A stretch of 64,000 nucleotides of DNA. It comes from Triatoma infestans. Its lineage: Eukaryota; Arthropoda; Insecta; Hemiptera; Reduviidae. The stretch lies in contig JAAEAF010001544.1 in NCBI GenBank assembly GCA_011037195.1, positions 62,001-126,000 of the forward strand. Direction: 5' to 3'. Position numbers and translations under genes: made by a program. The stretch's first letter is position 1, and each line of letters starts with the position of its first letter. The notes beneath the pieces are model-generated. The model did not search any database. It had not been told where the DNA came from and saw nothing but the letters and a program-made list of their open reading frames with translations. Of the stretch, positions 42,340-54,694 are shown in pieces.

Positions 42340-43945
42340 ATCTACCATACTTGAGATGCTGACCATCTTCCAAATTGTGACTTAGTGAAGTAAGGATTTT
42401 TATGACTTTTATTGGGTCCTCGCACTTAAGGATGTTTGTTTAAAAATTGGAGCAGTTGTAGTTTGGTCTTCATAGAATTTACATATAGTTCAAGAGAATT
42501 TTACGGCTTATCAAATTAATTCAAAAACATTTTATTTTTTAGAGACATTGAGTTTATTTTGAATAGTCGTTAAAGTTTATTGTATGGACAATATTTTCTA
42601 TTGAACAGAAAAAGAATCTTCTTTTAAATTCATATTTCTAAATTAAGACTACAGCCCAGTTAAGGCTGGCTTATAAAAAAAAAATATATTTTTTCTTTAC
42701 ATAACAAGAAATTTGAATTTAGTGCAGGCAAAATATATAAATTCTGCTCTGGAGAGTAATGCTCACTGTTTTATTAATTATCCTGTTTTTCCTTCACAGA
42801 GCGAAATTTTTTATAAATATTAGTCTTTCTCAGATGACAGTGATCAAGTATAAAATTGAATAAACTTAATTTAGTAAATTGGTTTTCAAAACGAAAGGTC
42901 ATAAAATTAGAAGATGATTATAAGACAGTGGCCAGAGGAGTTTTAAAGAAAAAAGAATTTTTTGTTGCTCTACGTTTCGGGTACCACTGATGCCCTTCTT
43001 CAGGAGCTCTTTAGAGTAGGATAGGAGTGAACGTTGAGAACGTTCCTGGCCATTGCCGTAACCATCTTATTATAATTTAAAGTTAAAGTAAAAATTATAA
43101 GTTTGTAAAAATCTGAAAATATAGAATTAGAACTATTTATTAAATATTATATACAAATATATAAAAATAAAACTAGAGTACTAGTTTTATAAAACTAAAA
43201 CTATAACCTCTAACTAGTTACACAAAATTTTAAAATGTACTAATAATTATGATTATATTAATAATCTTATAAAATAAAGTAATAATTATTGATTATATTT
43301 TAAGGGAAAACTGATGTAAAGCTAAGCAGAATGTAAATTATAACTGCATAGGCTGCATTAAGAGAGAGTTGTGTAAGTACTTCACCCCAGATTTTTTCAT
43401 TTACTTTTTCTAAAATTTGTTTACAATTCTTATTTATTAACTGAGCTAAAGACATATTGTATTCTAGACAAATCTTTCCAATTCCTTATATAATAATATT
43501 TTTATCCTTATATTTTTATTAATTCGAGGATATCTTTCACCTGGTAAAGTAATACACCTACGTATGTAATTTATGTGCAGCCTAGTAGTCTACAGATATA
43601 TCATTATCATTATGTTTTCTAATTTATGAGAAATTATGGACCTTGAATGTGTCCTGCACAATGGCAATCACTATATTTCTATGGACCTGACATTTTGTTG
43701 GAAGGATTATATTTCATCTAATTTCCGAATGATTGATAACTGATTGCATAATGTAATAAGGTGTAAGTGCATTGATGCCTTTACAACAAATTAAGTCTAA
43801 CCATGAATTACTGCACACTGCATTTATGTGAAATGGTCCCCACATACGTTTGAATATCTGGATTTCACAAAATACTTACAATAAACCCAATTATTTCGCT
43901 TATATCCAAATGTTTGTTGATATGTCTTTTCAAACTTACCGATTT
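42340..43945. other. AT-rich region with one Penelope-type motif
   Basis: No gene recognised. On the - strand about 43008-42968, CTGAAGAAGGGC..GGTACCCGAAACG repeats the CTGANGA..CGAAAC arrangement typical of Penelope terminal repeats. Confidence 0.4.
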
Positions 43946-43951
43946 TTTATA

Positions 43952-44740
43952 ACTGCAATCGCATTCCCCTCACTTATATGACTTTTCGCCACTATGTTTT
44001 CTCATGTGGCATTTCAAACTTCTAGATGTTGTACAACTGTAATCACATTCCCCACATTTATATGCCTTTACGTGTTTTCTCAAATGGCGTTTCAAATTTC
44101 CGGATGTTGTGCAACTGTAATTGCATTCCCCACACTTATATGGCTTTTCTCCAGTATGTTTTCTCATGTGGCGTTTCAAATTCCCGGAAGATGTACAACT
44201 ATAACTGCATTTCACGCACTCATATGGCTTTTCTGCAGTATGTATTCTCATATGGCTCTTAAAATCTGTGATTGATATACATCTATAATTGCATTCACTA
44301 CAATAATATGGCTTTTCGCCACTATGTATTCTCATATGGGTTTTCAAACTTCCAGATATTGTACAACTGTAATTGCATTCCCCGCATTTAAATGGCTTTT
44401 CGCCACTATGTTGTTTCATGTGGAATTTCAAACTTCCAGATGTTGTACAACTGTAATCGCATTCCCCACATTTATATGGCTTTTCGCCATATGTTTTCTC
44501 ATGTGGCATTTCAAACTTTCAGATGTTGTACACCTGTAATCGCATTCCCCTCATTTATATGCCTTTTGGTCTCGGTGAATTCATATGGCTTTTGAAATTT
44601 CTGGATGTTGCACAAATATAATTGCATTTCACACACTCAAATGGTCTTTCTCCAGGTTGTATTCTCATATGGTTTTTCATATTTATGGAGGTTGTACTAC
44701 TCATCTGCATTTACCACAATTACAACACTTCCCATCATGA
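43952..44740 (-). pseudogene. C2H2 zinc-finger gene 3 (6 open fingers, both ends broken)
   Basis: The open frame 44509-43970 encodes six consecutive fingers (for example CGECDYSCTTSGSLKFHMKQH and CGECNYSCTISGSLKTHMRIH), some joined by the variant linker HSGEKP and one by the shortened KHVKAYKC. Upstream, fingers continue in other frames: YK-stop-GECDYRCTTSESLKCH and FECVKCNYICATSRNFKSH. Downstream, the next finger reads SYK-stop-GECDCSYKK. In both cases the finger's first Cys codon (TGT) has become TGA. A shift near 44490 separates the upstream fingers. Probably a pseudogene, though a six-finger protein from the first Met remains possible. Confidence 0.75.
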
Positions 44741-44989
44741 GTCGCAGTCGTCGTATGTATGTCTTTTCGTTCCACTTCTCCTTGGATCCCAACGTCGTTT
44801 TCCGATAGTTTTCTCCTCTCTCTGTCTTAATATTGACTTCCGAGTGCATTTCCCATGTTTCATTATTTTATTATTATCTCTATGTCTTTCCTTTTGTTCT
44901 CTTTAATAATATATTTATGACATCTCACTTACAATTTAATCAACATAATCTTCGCTCTCTTACGCCTAAGGTTTTCAACTATTATTGCA

Positions 44990-45069
44990 TTTCTTTAATA
45001 CGCAGATGGTTCTATAATACAGCAACTATTAGAATGCGATGTTAGGTTGTCAGCAATGAAATGCCAAAT
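44990..45069 (-). pseudogene. Upstream exon of zinc-finger gene 3
   Basis: On the - strand, CTTATTGTTACAG (splice acceptor; AG at 45071-45070) precedes ATTTGGCATTTCATTGCTG and ACATCGCATTC, the same exon start found before the other three arrays. Intron sequence upstream (TTAGCCACTGTCTAATGTTG) also resembles the other copies. Confidence 0.55.
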
Positions 45070-45109
45070 CTGTAACAATAAGATACAACATTAGACAGTG
45101 GCTAATTTA

Positions 45110-45590
45110 TTATATCAGTTTTATAGTTTTTTCTTAGGTCATTGAATTTTATACAATGTTAATACAATTTTTAAGGACTTGGCGACCTAGTGGAAAAAAA
45201 ATATTTTTTTTTGCTTTTTTTCAAATACTTTATTATTTTGTCCTTGGAGATTGGAGAAACTTAGTTTGTTTTAAAAATTCCTAGTATTCTTTATTTATGG
45301 TTTACCAAAATTTCTTTCGGAGGATGTGATTATTGCCTTTATATATTATTATATATTCACTCCTCTAGTACCATAACTCCCCTTATAGGGAGTTTACTTG
45401 CCCGTGTACGTACGAAACCATCATATGACAGTATTATTGGCTGAGAATATTGTGAACATAACCTTTTTATGTAATATAAAAAAAAAAAACATAATTGTAT
45501 ATGTATATATATATATAACAAATAAAGGAATTTTGCTATAAAAAATCTAGTTTTTATTTCCTTTTAGGAATCTTCATTAATGTTAAAAAT
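45110..45590. other. AT-rich sequence without recognised gene
   Basis: Contains homopolymers and (TA)n near 45500-45517. Nothing supportable. Confidence 0.4.
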
Positions 45591-46460
45591 AAAACCCGTA
45601 GTGCCTAACTATTGAAAACCATCTTTCAGTCAGTTGGTGGATCCCTCGTTGATACAAACCTTGAGTTTGGAATCAAAAAAATTCTGCTCTTCAGTTTCGA
45701 GATCGGTGAAGCTATTACATTTTCTCCAGTAAACAAATCTTAGTTGAATGGAGCTAAGTCCGGACTATTGGGTGGGTGGAGAAGAAGTTCAATGCCATCA
45801 CGTTCTTCAATTTATACTTTGGTCCGAAAGGTGTATGGCCGAGGGTTATCTATTAAGTGCTGCCTCTTTGGACTTTTTGATAACGAAAGCTCGATAACGC
45901 TGGGAAAATTTTGAGTAGATCTTTTATTGTCAAAAAGGACGGAATTCGAGAACAAATTCATGATCAATTACTCTTCATACTTGCAGAAAACGCATAACCA
46001 ACTTTTTCTCAAATTCCTTTTTACATCGACCAGAAATGCCGTTTGACTGCGACCAACCATTGACTACGGTGAACACAACCATTTAATCGCCAGAATCCAC
46101 TTCTCATTATATGTCACTATTCTTTTGACAGTTGGATTTTGTAAGAGACGTTGGCAAGTATTCATTTTTTTTTGCGGCCAGTTGATATGTAAGTTTATGC
46201 GGTACTATCCTACACCTCCTTCTTAGCTTTCCTATAGCATGGAATAGTGGCTAACTTGTTCTTAGACAATGTCAGTTCTGAGCAAGTTCACACGAATGTA
46301 TTTGGTAAGTTGACCCGATTGCTTCCCATAAAGCTTCACCAAAGTCACATTATATCCTGGGCCTATCTCTCTTTCTAAGGTCGTATCACCATTACTAAAT
46401 TTTTGAATACAAGGCCACCCCGTAAGCTGGACATCTTTCCTTCGATTACATCCCAAAAAA
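45590..46460 (-). pseudogene. mariner-type transposase remnant
   Basis: Reading downward from 46460: GWPCIQKFSNGDTTLERE (helix-turn-helix region, cf. WF.KFR.GD.SLED), PHKLTYQLAAKKNEY (cf. VPHELTE), IVTYNEKWI, where the catalytic TGDEKW has become TYNEKW (first Asp lost), DNPRPYTFRTKVQIEE (cf. DNARPHTA, second catalytic Asp kept) and HPPNSPDLAPFN, containing the third Asp of the mariner HPPYSPDLAP box. Several stops and shifts; clearly dead. Terminal inverted repeats were not located. Confidence 0.85.
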
Positions 46461-46559
46461 TAATTTTCTCGACAAATCGTGTAAACAAATGTGATAGGGA
46501 TTTAGGTGTACAGATAGTATACGAAGATTAAAGAAAATCGATTAAGTCGTCCTCGAGAA

Positions 46560-49500
46560 AATTGCAAAATACTGAAAGAAAAAAATTCTATTATTAATAT
46601 TATTTATAAATTTGACTATGCTTCTTGTAAATTTCTCTGTTGGCAGTTGCTAATATTAAAACATAACTGAATGGATGTTCTATATAAGGAGTTGTTTCGT
46701 GAAATAGAATTCTTATTTTTTTGTTTTTGTACATTCAGCTGGTCATTAGAATATGCTCTTTAAAAGAGACTTTAGTCACTTTTTCATCGCATGTGCACAT
46801 TTATCATTAGTAAGTTTCCCAATTCTATGGAGGCATGCGCTGTCCTCAAACGGTTCATATTCGGCAAAAGTTCTTTTTTAAACCTGTATACCACGGTTTA
46901 TCGCTTATCCTATTATTTATTTTTTTATAAAATTGTCCCTTTTTACTTTTAGTGTACTCCTCTTGCCATACCTTTTGTTTAAGTTTAAAATAAATTTCTC
47001 TATATGGAAACTTCATATTAATAGTATCCCTTCCATAACCGCTATTTTAGCCAACGATCCGCAACTTCGTTTACATGAAACGATCTGCAGTATTATTCTA
47101 CGGCATTCCAAGGTTAAATTGCCGCTTCAGATAATAGCGCATCAACATGAGTCGATTTCAATAAACCAAAACATTGTCGCAAGCAACTGTTATGGTACAT
47201 CCAGGCTGTGCAATGTGAAATGCGACGATTGATCATACAAACTCGAACCATAATCGGAAATAGCTCCTAGCGTTGCTCCGTCAAAAGTAGTGAAATCTCG
47301 CTCCCCAATTTAAGCGGCAAACCATTTTTAATATATTAATATACTTTTCTACTTTTTCTTTAATATTATTAAATGTCCACTCCATGTAATTATCGATCGA
47401 AACACAAGGCTAAAAATTTTACACACATTTATAGGTATTTTTGCAAATATTATATCCAGGTAATTTTGAAATTTATTCCATTCTGCCAAGCGGACATTCC
47501 ATGTCCTACTAGGGATAATTACACTATTTATCACTTCTACTTGAAAATGAATTAGTCTAGGAAAATGATTAGAGCCCATCGGATCGTTAACGATAAACCA
47601 TGTGATTGCTGAGCTACTTTAGGTGAACAGAGTATTAGATCTGTAGCCGATTTATTGGGCTGATTAATATTGTAAGGTTTGGCCAACAGGGGACTGACCC
47701 AGCCCTCACAGACAAAATTACGCAATCACAAATGATTTATTTTATACAGAAAATAAGAGATACAAAATACAAATTATATTCAATAACATTATCGCTTCCA
47801 CAACCCCGTGCAACCTTATTTATTTAGGTTCTTAATTTTATATACAATAATCCAGCTAGAATATGAATATAATGTATAGTGATCCCCAACTTAGATAACC
47901 CCGACACACCATTCAAATATTCTACTTATTTTTACAATGATTCCGTGTATAATCTAATTCTAGCTCTACAGTGATTCCTAAGATAAGCCCTTCGTTACAT
48001 ATTCAACCCTTCCATTTACAACAATAAATCAACCCCTGATGAAATACATGTAGTTCCCAGATATGATCCTAATTACAATATCTGATCTTATCCTAATTAC
48101 TAATTACAATACTCTCTTCCACCGGATTCACCTCACCGAACCCAGCACAATCTAACTACTTACTTGGCCTCGAGAATTTCCCAACCTAACCGTGAGTCGA
48201 CCTTTCTGCCCACTCTCACACAATCACTCCGTACTCCGCAGAATTGCTCTTAATTCTTTATAAACAATTACATTCTACTTGACAAGGTTTACTTAATATT
48301 TAATTGGGCACACATTACAATGTAAAGGTGTTTCAGATTATATCTCTTTATCTAGTTAACAGTCATTAGAAACAAACAAGTAGAGAATTACCTGCAGCTA
48401 GAAAACTCCGAGATGCTCTGCCACTAAGCTTGAAAGTATCCAGAACTGCTCTTCTGGACTATTAATTTGTCACCAAACAAAGATGCTCGTAAATCCTTGA
48501 ATGGGTGCAGCACACTTCAATCAATCAAATTTAATAGTTACACATTAGTATTAGTTATATTTAATAGTTTATACATTAAACAATACTTTCACTAACAAAA
48601 TATTACTTTCGCTAAATCTTTATAAGAGGAAATAATATTGCGTTTGTCTCAGATTTTCGAAATTGAATTTGCACCGGAAATACATATTTTGAGGTCGCCT
48701 GACTGGTAAAATGTTCTTTTTAACACGAAAAATAGCAGGAAACTGTAATCTGATATTTCGTTTAATACCACGAAATATTTCACAATAAGATTTGTTCAAA
48801 ATTCATCAACTAGAATTGACATCTACGCAAATGATTGTCAAGTTTTTATGATTTTTTTTTCAGAAGTTAACTCTAACGATTTTCTGCAAACTTCATATAT
48901 TACAGCACATTCATAAATACATATTTTGTCGGTAATTATTTACAAGCGTGCCCCCAACTCCGTAATTATTTATAAGCGTGCCCCCAAGATGGACGACCAC
49001 TAGCTCCAGTAACCTGCTCACATGAACAATCACATATAAATTCTGTTGTTTCATATTTATCACTGAATTCTAGTTTATTTAAATGACATACTAATTAGCC
49101 AGTGTTCGCTAATTAAAACCTACAAGTTCTTGGGACAATGTTTGAAGTTAATCTCTGTGTTTCGTAATTTTGACTTATATTTAGTCTGATACTGTTTGAA
49201 ATGAATGAAAATGTGAAAGGAAGTGTGAATAAATAAATACATCAAAAATATCAGAAATGTGAGTGTAAGAAGAGTGAAAGTGAGAAGGTTACTGGAGCTA
49301 GTTGTCCTTTACTCAATTAAAGAGCATTCAAATGATTTGTTTCTCTGCAGGAAAACAATGAAGAATTATGGAGAAATTTTGGTAAAAAATTACCTGAAAC
49401 TACAAATTCTTAATATGTTCTGACATGAAAAGTCGAGAAGTGCTCTACTGGATTATTAATTTGTTTTCTAAGGAAGATAATATTTCGCAGTGCGAGACTG

Positions 49501-49890
49501 ATGCTTTTTGGTCGCCAGGCCAATTACTGGTGATTTATGTTAATGAAATAATGATTATAAATGCAACCGCTAAGCAACACTTTAAGTACCTGCAAACACA
49601 ATGTAACCTTCCACAATGTCGACTATCGTGAACTCTAGTGTAAATCAAATAAATCAACACACACACAGATCTTTAGTTCAATTTGGCCCCTTCAAACTTA
49701 AAAGGCCATGTAAAATTGTCAGTTACCTAAAAAGAAGTTTCCAGTTCCTAAAAAGAAGTACTGCAATAATTGTATCCGAGGATTATTTTATTTTATTTTG
49801 ATCTTAATAAGTTAATAGCCTTTTTCTTTTGGTTTTGTGCAGTATTCTACTTTTCATTTATAAATAATTTTTACAACGGAGTTTAAGTTC
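46560..49890. other. Long unidentified region
   Basis: About 3.3 kb without a recognised gene. ORFs at 46933-47232, 47349-47579 (-) and 49425-49631 show no family motif. ACTGCTCTTCTGGACTATTA at about 48451 resembles AGTGCTCTACTGGATTATTA at about 49438, hinting at an old direct repeat about 1 kb apart. A 30-bp tandem repeat is at 48932. Confidence 0.4.
48932..48991 (+). repeat. 30-bp tandem repeat, two units
   Basis: GTAATTATTTACAAGCGTGC plus CCCCAACTCC, repeated once with few differences (TACAAG versus TATAAG; end differs). Confidence 0.9.
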
Positions 49891-49898
49891 AGTGCTAC

Positions 49899-50060
49899 CC
49901 CTTAATTTTTTTCTTTCCAAGAGTCTACACAGCTCACTGCCAATCATGGACAGTGTTGTCTGTAGGGGGAGAACATCATCTATAGGCCAGAACTGGCAGC
50001 GCACTGAGAAGACTCCGGTCGCCAATGACCATACATGTTTACTCGCCTTAAATTAACTTA
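49899..50060 (+). mobile_element. SINE body (headless copy)
   Basis: AAGAGTCTACACAGCTCACT, CATGGACAGTGTTGTCTGTA, GGGAGAACATC, GGCAGCGCACTGAGAAGACT, CGGTCGCCAATGACCATACA and CTCGCCTTAAATTAA follow the SINE body in order; the tRNA head is absent. Confidence 0.85.
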
Positions 50061-50900
50061 AAAATAATAATAATTTTGATAAATTATGAAGAGGTAAATT
50101 GGTTTGACTTTTTCACATTTTTCTTTAAAAGAAGCACACTCTTTTCTCTTGATGATTATTATTATGTGAATGCTTGTATGATCTCCCCTTTTTACTTTGC
50201 TTAGCGATCGTGCCAAATTTTTAAAATAGCGTTTTCACCGAAATACATATTTTCAGAGCCCTAATGATTTTTGACGTGAGAATGTCATTAAAATCGATGC
50301 CAGGCTTGGAGAAGGCGTTCCGCTCAAATGTGCGACACATTGTGTTGAAGTAATTTCAAACGTCAGTGACTTGGCTAAAAGTCGTCTTGACAGTTCGCGA
50401 CATTCGTGACGAGCGGATTTCACGAACTGCGCATGCGTAAAGTGGACCCACGATTTTCTAATTTACGGGTTCATGTACATAAAGGTATCATATCTAGGAG
50501 ACTTATTATCCGATCCGAGGGAACCAAGTGTTGTTTGAAGAGGAGTTAGGTATGTATCCAAATCCAGCTCATACTGGGCTCAAGGGTGTATTTGAAAATT
50601 CAAAAAGATATGAGGCTGTGAATTTTAAAAAGTTTAAAAATTTCCGATTTTTTTCAAAATGTTGCAATATATTAAGTGCAAATTACAACCAGAATTACAA
50701 AAATAAGGCACGAGGGCACAAAATTCCAAAGAGAATAAGACCGAAAACACCGGGCCCGGACTCAAATCCAACGCTCAGTATTGCCGCAAATATAGGCAAG
50801 TAAGCGCGCTCGGAAAAGTCAGGCAGCATCTGACAAGCCTGGGTCCAAGTATGGATATGGATTTGCTGATAAGATGGAGAGTGCAATAAAAGTGGACCTA
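50060..50900. other. Unassigned, possibly upstream part of the Helitron fragment
   Basis: ORF 50528-50803 is basic near its end (KNKARGHKIPKRIRPK) without a recognised domain. It may belong to the Helitron that follows, but this is not demonstrable. Confidence 0.3.
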
Positions 50901-51672
50901 GAACCACCTGGCACCTATATTTCAGCGGATGCCCAAACTTGGACAGGGGCTGACAGCCACTTTAAAAATACATTCTTAGACAATGATTTGGCCATAAATG
51001 TGAAATTTGCGACCGCCTATGTTCCAAAAATGATTTCAAGCCTAGCAATAGGAGTATCACTAGGGTACTGCGTGTTATCGTCTACAATTTTTGATTATCA
51101 ATAAACTATTTATGTAAAGGAAATTAGTGTTTGAAGGGTTGGAGAACCTGTAGGAGAGATCGAGAAGGGGGGTCAGATTCAACCGTATGGAGGAGTTGAG
51201 TTGGGAACTTGATGAAGTACAGTCAGTATTTCATGTAGAAATGTGTCTGTGTGTCAGGTTGGATTTATATGGTATACTGCAATCTTAAGCAAGAAACAAA
51301 GTGTTATCAAACTCTAACTTCTCTTTGTAAAACTTGTATCTGTAGTAAACAACCATAAAGCAACGATAATTAATATACGAGAGGAGTTCCTTAAAAAGAA
51401 TGTGATTGGTTTCATGCTCTGTAACAACTATAAGTCGCAGTGTTCAAGGGGCGAATCCAGCGATGAGTCGGAATAACGGTTTCGTATATCCGCCAATCCC
51501 AGTCCCACTTCTGTCCAAACTCAGTACCTTGACTGAGCGCTTGATTTCAATGCGACATGCAGATATGCAGGCTGCGAGAATCGACTTAAGAGTATGGTCG
51601 GCCAATGATCAATACCCAGAGAGTGTAGATACCATGATATCAAAGTTGATACGAGCCTTTTATAGCGACTAA
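50900..51672 (+). pseudogene. Helitron replicase N-terminal fragment
   Basis: At about 50988-51030, in a frame shifted from the surrounding ORF, FGHKCEICDRLCSKNDFK matches the FGH.C.VCDRLWF..DL zinc motif of Helitron-encoded proteins. Further on, the frame ending at 51672 has NGFVYPPIPVPLLSKLSTLT then ERLISMRHADMQ, resembling the NGF..P..P..L..L..LEERLI.PR..FMQIR block (DUF6570) that precedes the Helitron-like N-terminal domain; VDTMISKLIRAF fits the following V..MV..LPR stretch. Rep nuclease and helicase are absent. Confidence 0.65.
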
Positions 51673-51679
51673 CTCTGCC

Positions 51680-52155
51680 GTATTCACCGAAGCTGGTTTT
51701 TTGGGAGCCAAAAATTATTTATTTAAACTCCCCAAAAACGAATCCAAAAAATTTTGAACATTTCTATGAAGAATTATATGAGGTTGACAGAAGAGTACAA
51801 ACATTTACAATATTATAACAGACTGCTTGATTCCGCTTAATTATTTCCGATTAGTTAACTATCATCGTCTGATAATTTTATATATAAGGGATTGCATTAA
51901 TATATGAAATAAATTCAAATTCTCGCTGACTTATAGAAGTATTTCTTTTTTATTTTCATCTTCAGGTCGATTGACGATTTAATAGACTGCATAGGTAGGG
52001 CAAAGATACATTCAGAAGATCAAAAATCTAACTGCTGTCTTAATTCATATAGATTAAATAAGACATGAGTGACCTTTCGTGTTATGTTTTTGCCTGAGTG
52101 ACTTCAATTTTGTAATTTTGCTGTTCATGTTTTTGAGTTTTTATTGCAATAAATG
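51680..52155. other. No recognised gene
   Basis: AT-rich; nothing supportable. Confidence 0.4.
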
Positions 52156-52159
52156 TTAT

Positions 52160-52735
52160 ATCTCTTCAATTTATTTTTCCTCAACATAATAGAGAACATA
52201 CTCAATTGTTTTGAGCAATTAATTTTTAAGATATTTTAAGAAAATGGTAATGGAGAGTTTTTCAGGCTCTTATATTGGATTACAAATTGGCACTAGTGGC
52301 GAGGTTACTTTGATGAAAGTTATTTAGCCATTAAAGAGAGCTTTAGCGATTAGGCATCAGTCATATTTATAAGTTTAATATGGAAACATAAATCGGAAGT
52401 ACTTCATGATGTTGCTTGAGATATGAAATCATCATTAATGTGTTCGCAGTATCTATTATTTTGGAAACAAATTAATCGCTTAGAGGAGCACATCTTTGAA
52501 CTGGTTTAAAAGTCAAAAGGGATTTGAATTTTCAGGTGAATCATTGCCAGTTCTCTCTTGTACAAGATAGAATTATTTTTATGCACTTATTCTTGTATAA
52601 AGAACCAAGTCGTTGTAATTTCTGATCATTTACGGCTTAGAAATCAAATTATTGCAGCTTCCTTTTGAGTTCATAGCAATGTCTCGCCCGGAATTTTAAC
52701 TAAAATTTGTGTATACTTTTATTAAGTAGTGAATT
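52160..52735 (+). repeat. Dispersed upstream repeat X, copy 2
   Basis: Homologous to 22670-23345 (same order of blocks, moderately diverged). It lies about 2 kb upstream of zinc-finger gene 4, as copy 1 lies upstream of gene 2 once the intervening transposons are discounted. Confidence 0.7.
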
Positions 52736-52739
52736 AGTT

Positions 52740-54235
52740 TTACTTTTGCACAATATTTATTAGAAGTACATATGATGAAAGCAAACTATATGAAGCCAAA
52801 TACTTCCGTTATCACACGAATGTAAGATCCAGAGATATTTTTCGTGAAGCCTGCTTCACGAAAAGTAGGAGTATTAAAGTGAAGGATGGGAAAAAGATTT
52901 GTTTGGCTAGTGGGAGTTTTTGCACAAAAATTAGATATCCATTACTGATACTGGTTTCAAATTTATAAAGTTCTTGAGCAGAGTCTAAAAATGTATATAT
53001 TGGAACTTTTTCATTTCTTGTGGGTATGAATATTTGGAATACAAATTCACCAATTTACAAAACACTAATTTATTGAATATTTTGGTTATTACAAGCCGTG
53101 AGAATTGTAATAAGTGAATAAATGTGATTGTAGTAAGTCAGTCGATCAGAGCATCTGACTCGGAAGATTGAATTTCCATATATTGAAACATATTTGTAGC
53201 AAAATGTACATTTTGGAATTCCGGTGAAATGGAATTTAGATGTTTATCCCTATAATGAAAAATCTGAAATGAAACATTGACACGCCTCTATTAGTGAGAT
53301 ACTACCTGTCATATTTCCTCATCATGGGAATCATTTCTCATATTATTTTCGCGGAGCTGGGGCTACTATTATATGTAAATAGGGTTTAGAGAACAGCTTA
53401 TTTTCATTGTAAGTAGTTCTCCCTGAGCCCAATAAAACCACTTTTCACCAGAATATACTAGTTTTGAGAGTTACTGCAGTAAGTTTGGTAAAGAAAATCA
53501 TGAGATCCTTTTCCTGAAAATTGCTAAAAATAAATGATGAATAAATTTTTAAAGAATCAAATTCATTCGTTTTCTCGCTCGTTCAGACATGGGGTCCACG
53601 AAGACTGAGGGTTCCAAGAGCGAATGCTCACTTATCTATTTGAGACGAAAACAAATAGCCTGAGCAATAGATATGGCCAAAATGGAAAATATCTCTGACG
53701 CTTTCCAGCTCTACGGAACTAAACACCACAACAACTGTAGTGTATCTTTGTTTAAAATAACGGTCTGTCAACAGCTTTCTATTTTGGCCGTATACTGCAA
53801 ATAATAAAACCTAATTTATTTAACATTAAAATTGCTAAACAATACATATGTGGGTGGGTATGCAATGATAGAAACCACCTATAGCTTCATAGTCGTAGCA
53901 GATTCATTTTGATAGTTCTTCTGGTTAGTTTGGATTCTTGTCCTTCGTCAGAGTTTAACTATACAGCTATAAATTTTTTGTAGAGTGTTGACTTCAACTT
54001 TAAGATTCTTTCACTCAAAACTAAGTTGAAGTCAACTTTCTACACAAACTTGATAGCAATACTGTGGATAGATAGGAATACAAAACTGGTCTGGACATAA
54101 AAATGGAGCATAATTATATTAAAGCCTAATTACCATAAAAAATCGCGAGTCCCAATGTAAGATGTGAGCGAAATAATACAATATAACCTGCATTATTTCT
54201 ACAATATTTGTTTATAGCTTGTTTAAAATAATTTT
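52740..54235 (+). other. Presumed upstream/intron sequence of zinc-finger gene 4
   Basis: No ORF of interest. A 14-bp hairpin (GTTGACTTCAACTT, 53987-54000; complement 54023-54036) is present. From about 54085 it resembles 26046-26206. Confidence 0.4.
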
Positions 54236-54332
54236 CTCCCATTGACACAAAGCGCAAATAATAAAAACTCGAATTTATTTCTGAGAATGAAATACTTTAG
54301 CCATTTATTAATGTTGTACTTTATTGTTACAG

Positions 54333-54653
54333 GTGTAACATGTCTTCTGGCTAACCTTACATCGCATTCCAGGGTTTTCTATGTTTCCTACTTCAAAGGA
54401 AACGGATGTCATATTAGGATTCACAAATAACAGTGATATGAATCATATTTTGAAGATCAGTGAGAATTGTTAATTCCAGAAGGTGCAAACCATTCAGAAA
54501 ACGATTTGTAGATCCATATATGTGAGAACAAGTGGAAATGCATAAGGCGCCCAGATATCTGCAAAGAAACATTATAAATGCAGTGAATGCAATTACAGAG
54601 GTACTTGGCTCTTGGAGAGGGTTGAAAATCGACCTAAAAATAAATAAAGGCAA
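54333..54653 (+). pseudogene. Upstream exon of zinc-finger gene 4
   Basis: Preceded by TTTATTGTTACAG (54320-54332). Carries GGCTAACCTTACATCGCATT and, with frame shifts and stops, the same segment as gene 2: GFTNNSDMNHILKIS and, near 54580, HYKCSECNYRGTW, remains of a finger. It cannot be translated through to the array in its present state. Confidence 0.55.
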
Positions 54654-54694
54654 ACGATTTGTAGTGTGGTGACATACAATTACATTGGTACAAA

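Noticed and set aside
46933..47232. 99-codon ORF
   Set aside because: No domain, no paralogue in the window, and codon content like the non-coding surroundings.
48391..49500. LTR pair of an unidentified retrotransposon
   Set aside because: Only about 25-30 bp of similarity (GCTCTNCTGGANTATTAATTTGT) could be seen at about 1 kb distance; no primer-binding site, TG..CA ends or coding region.
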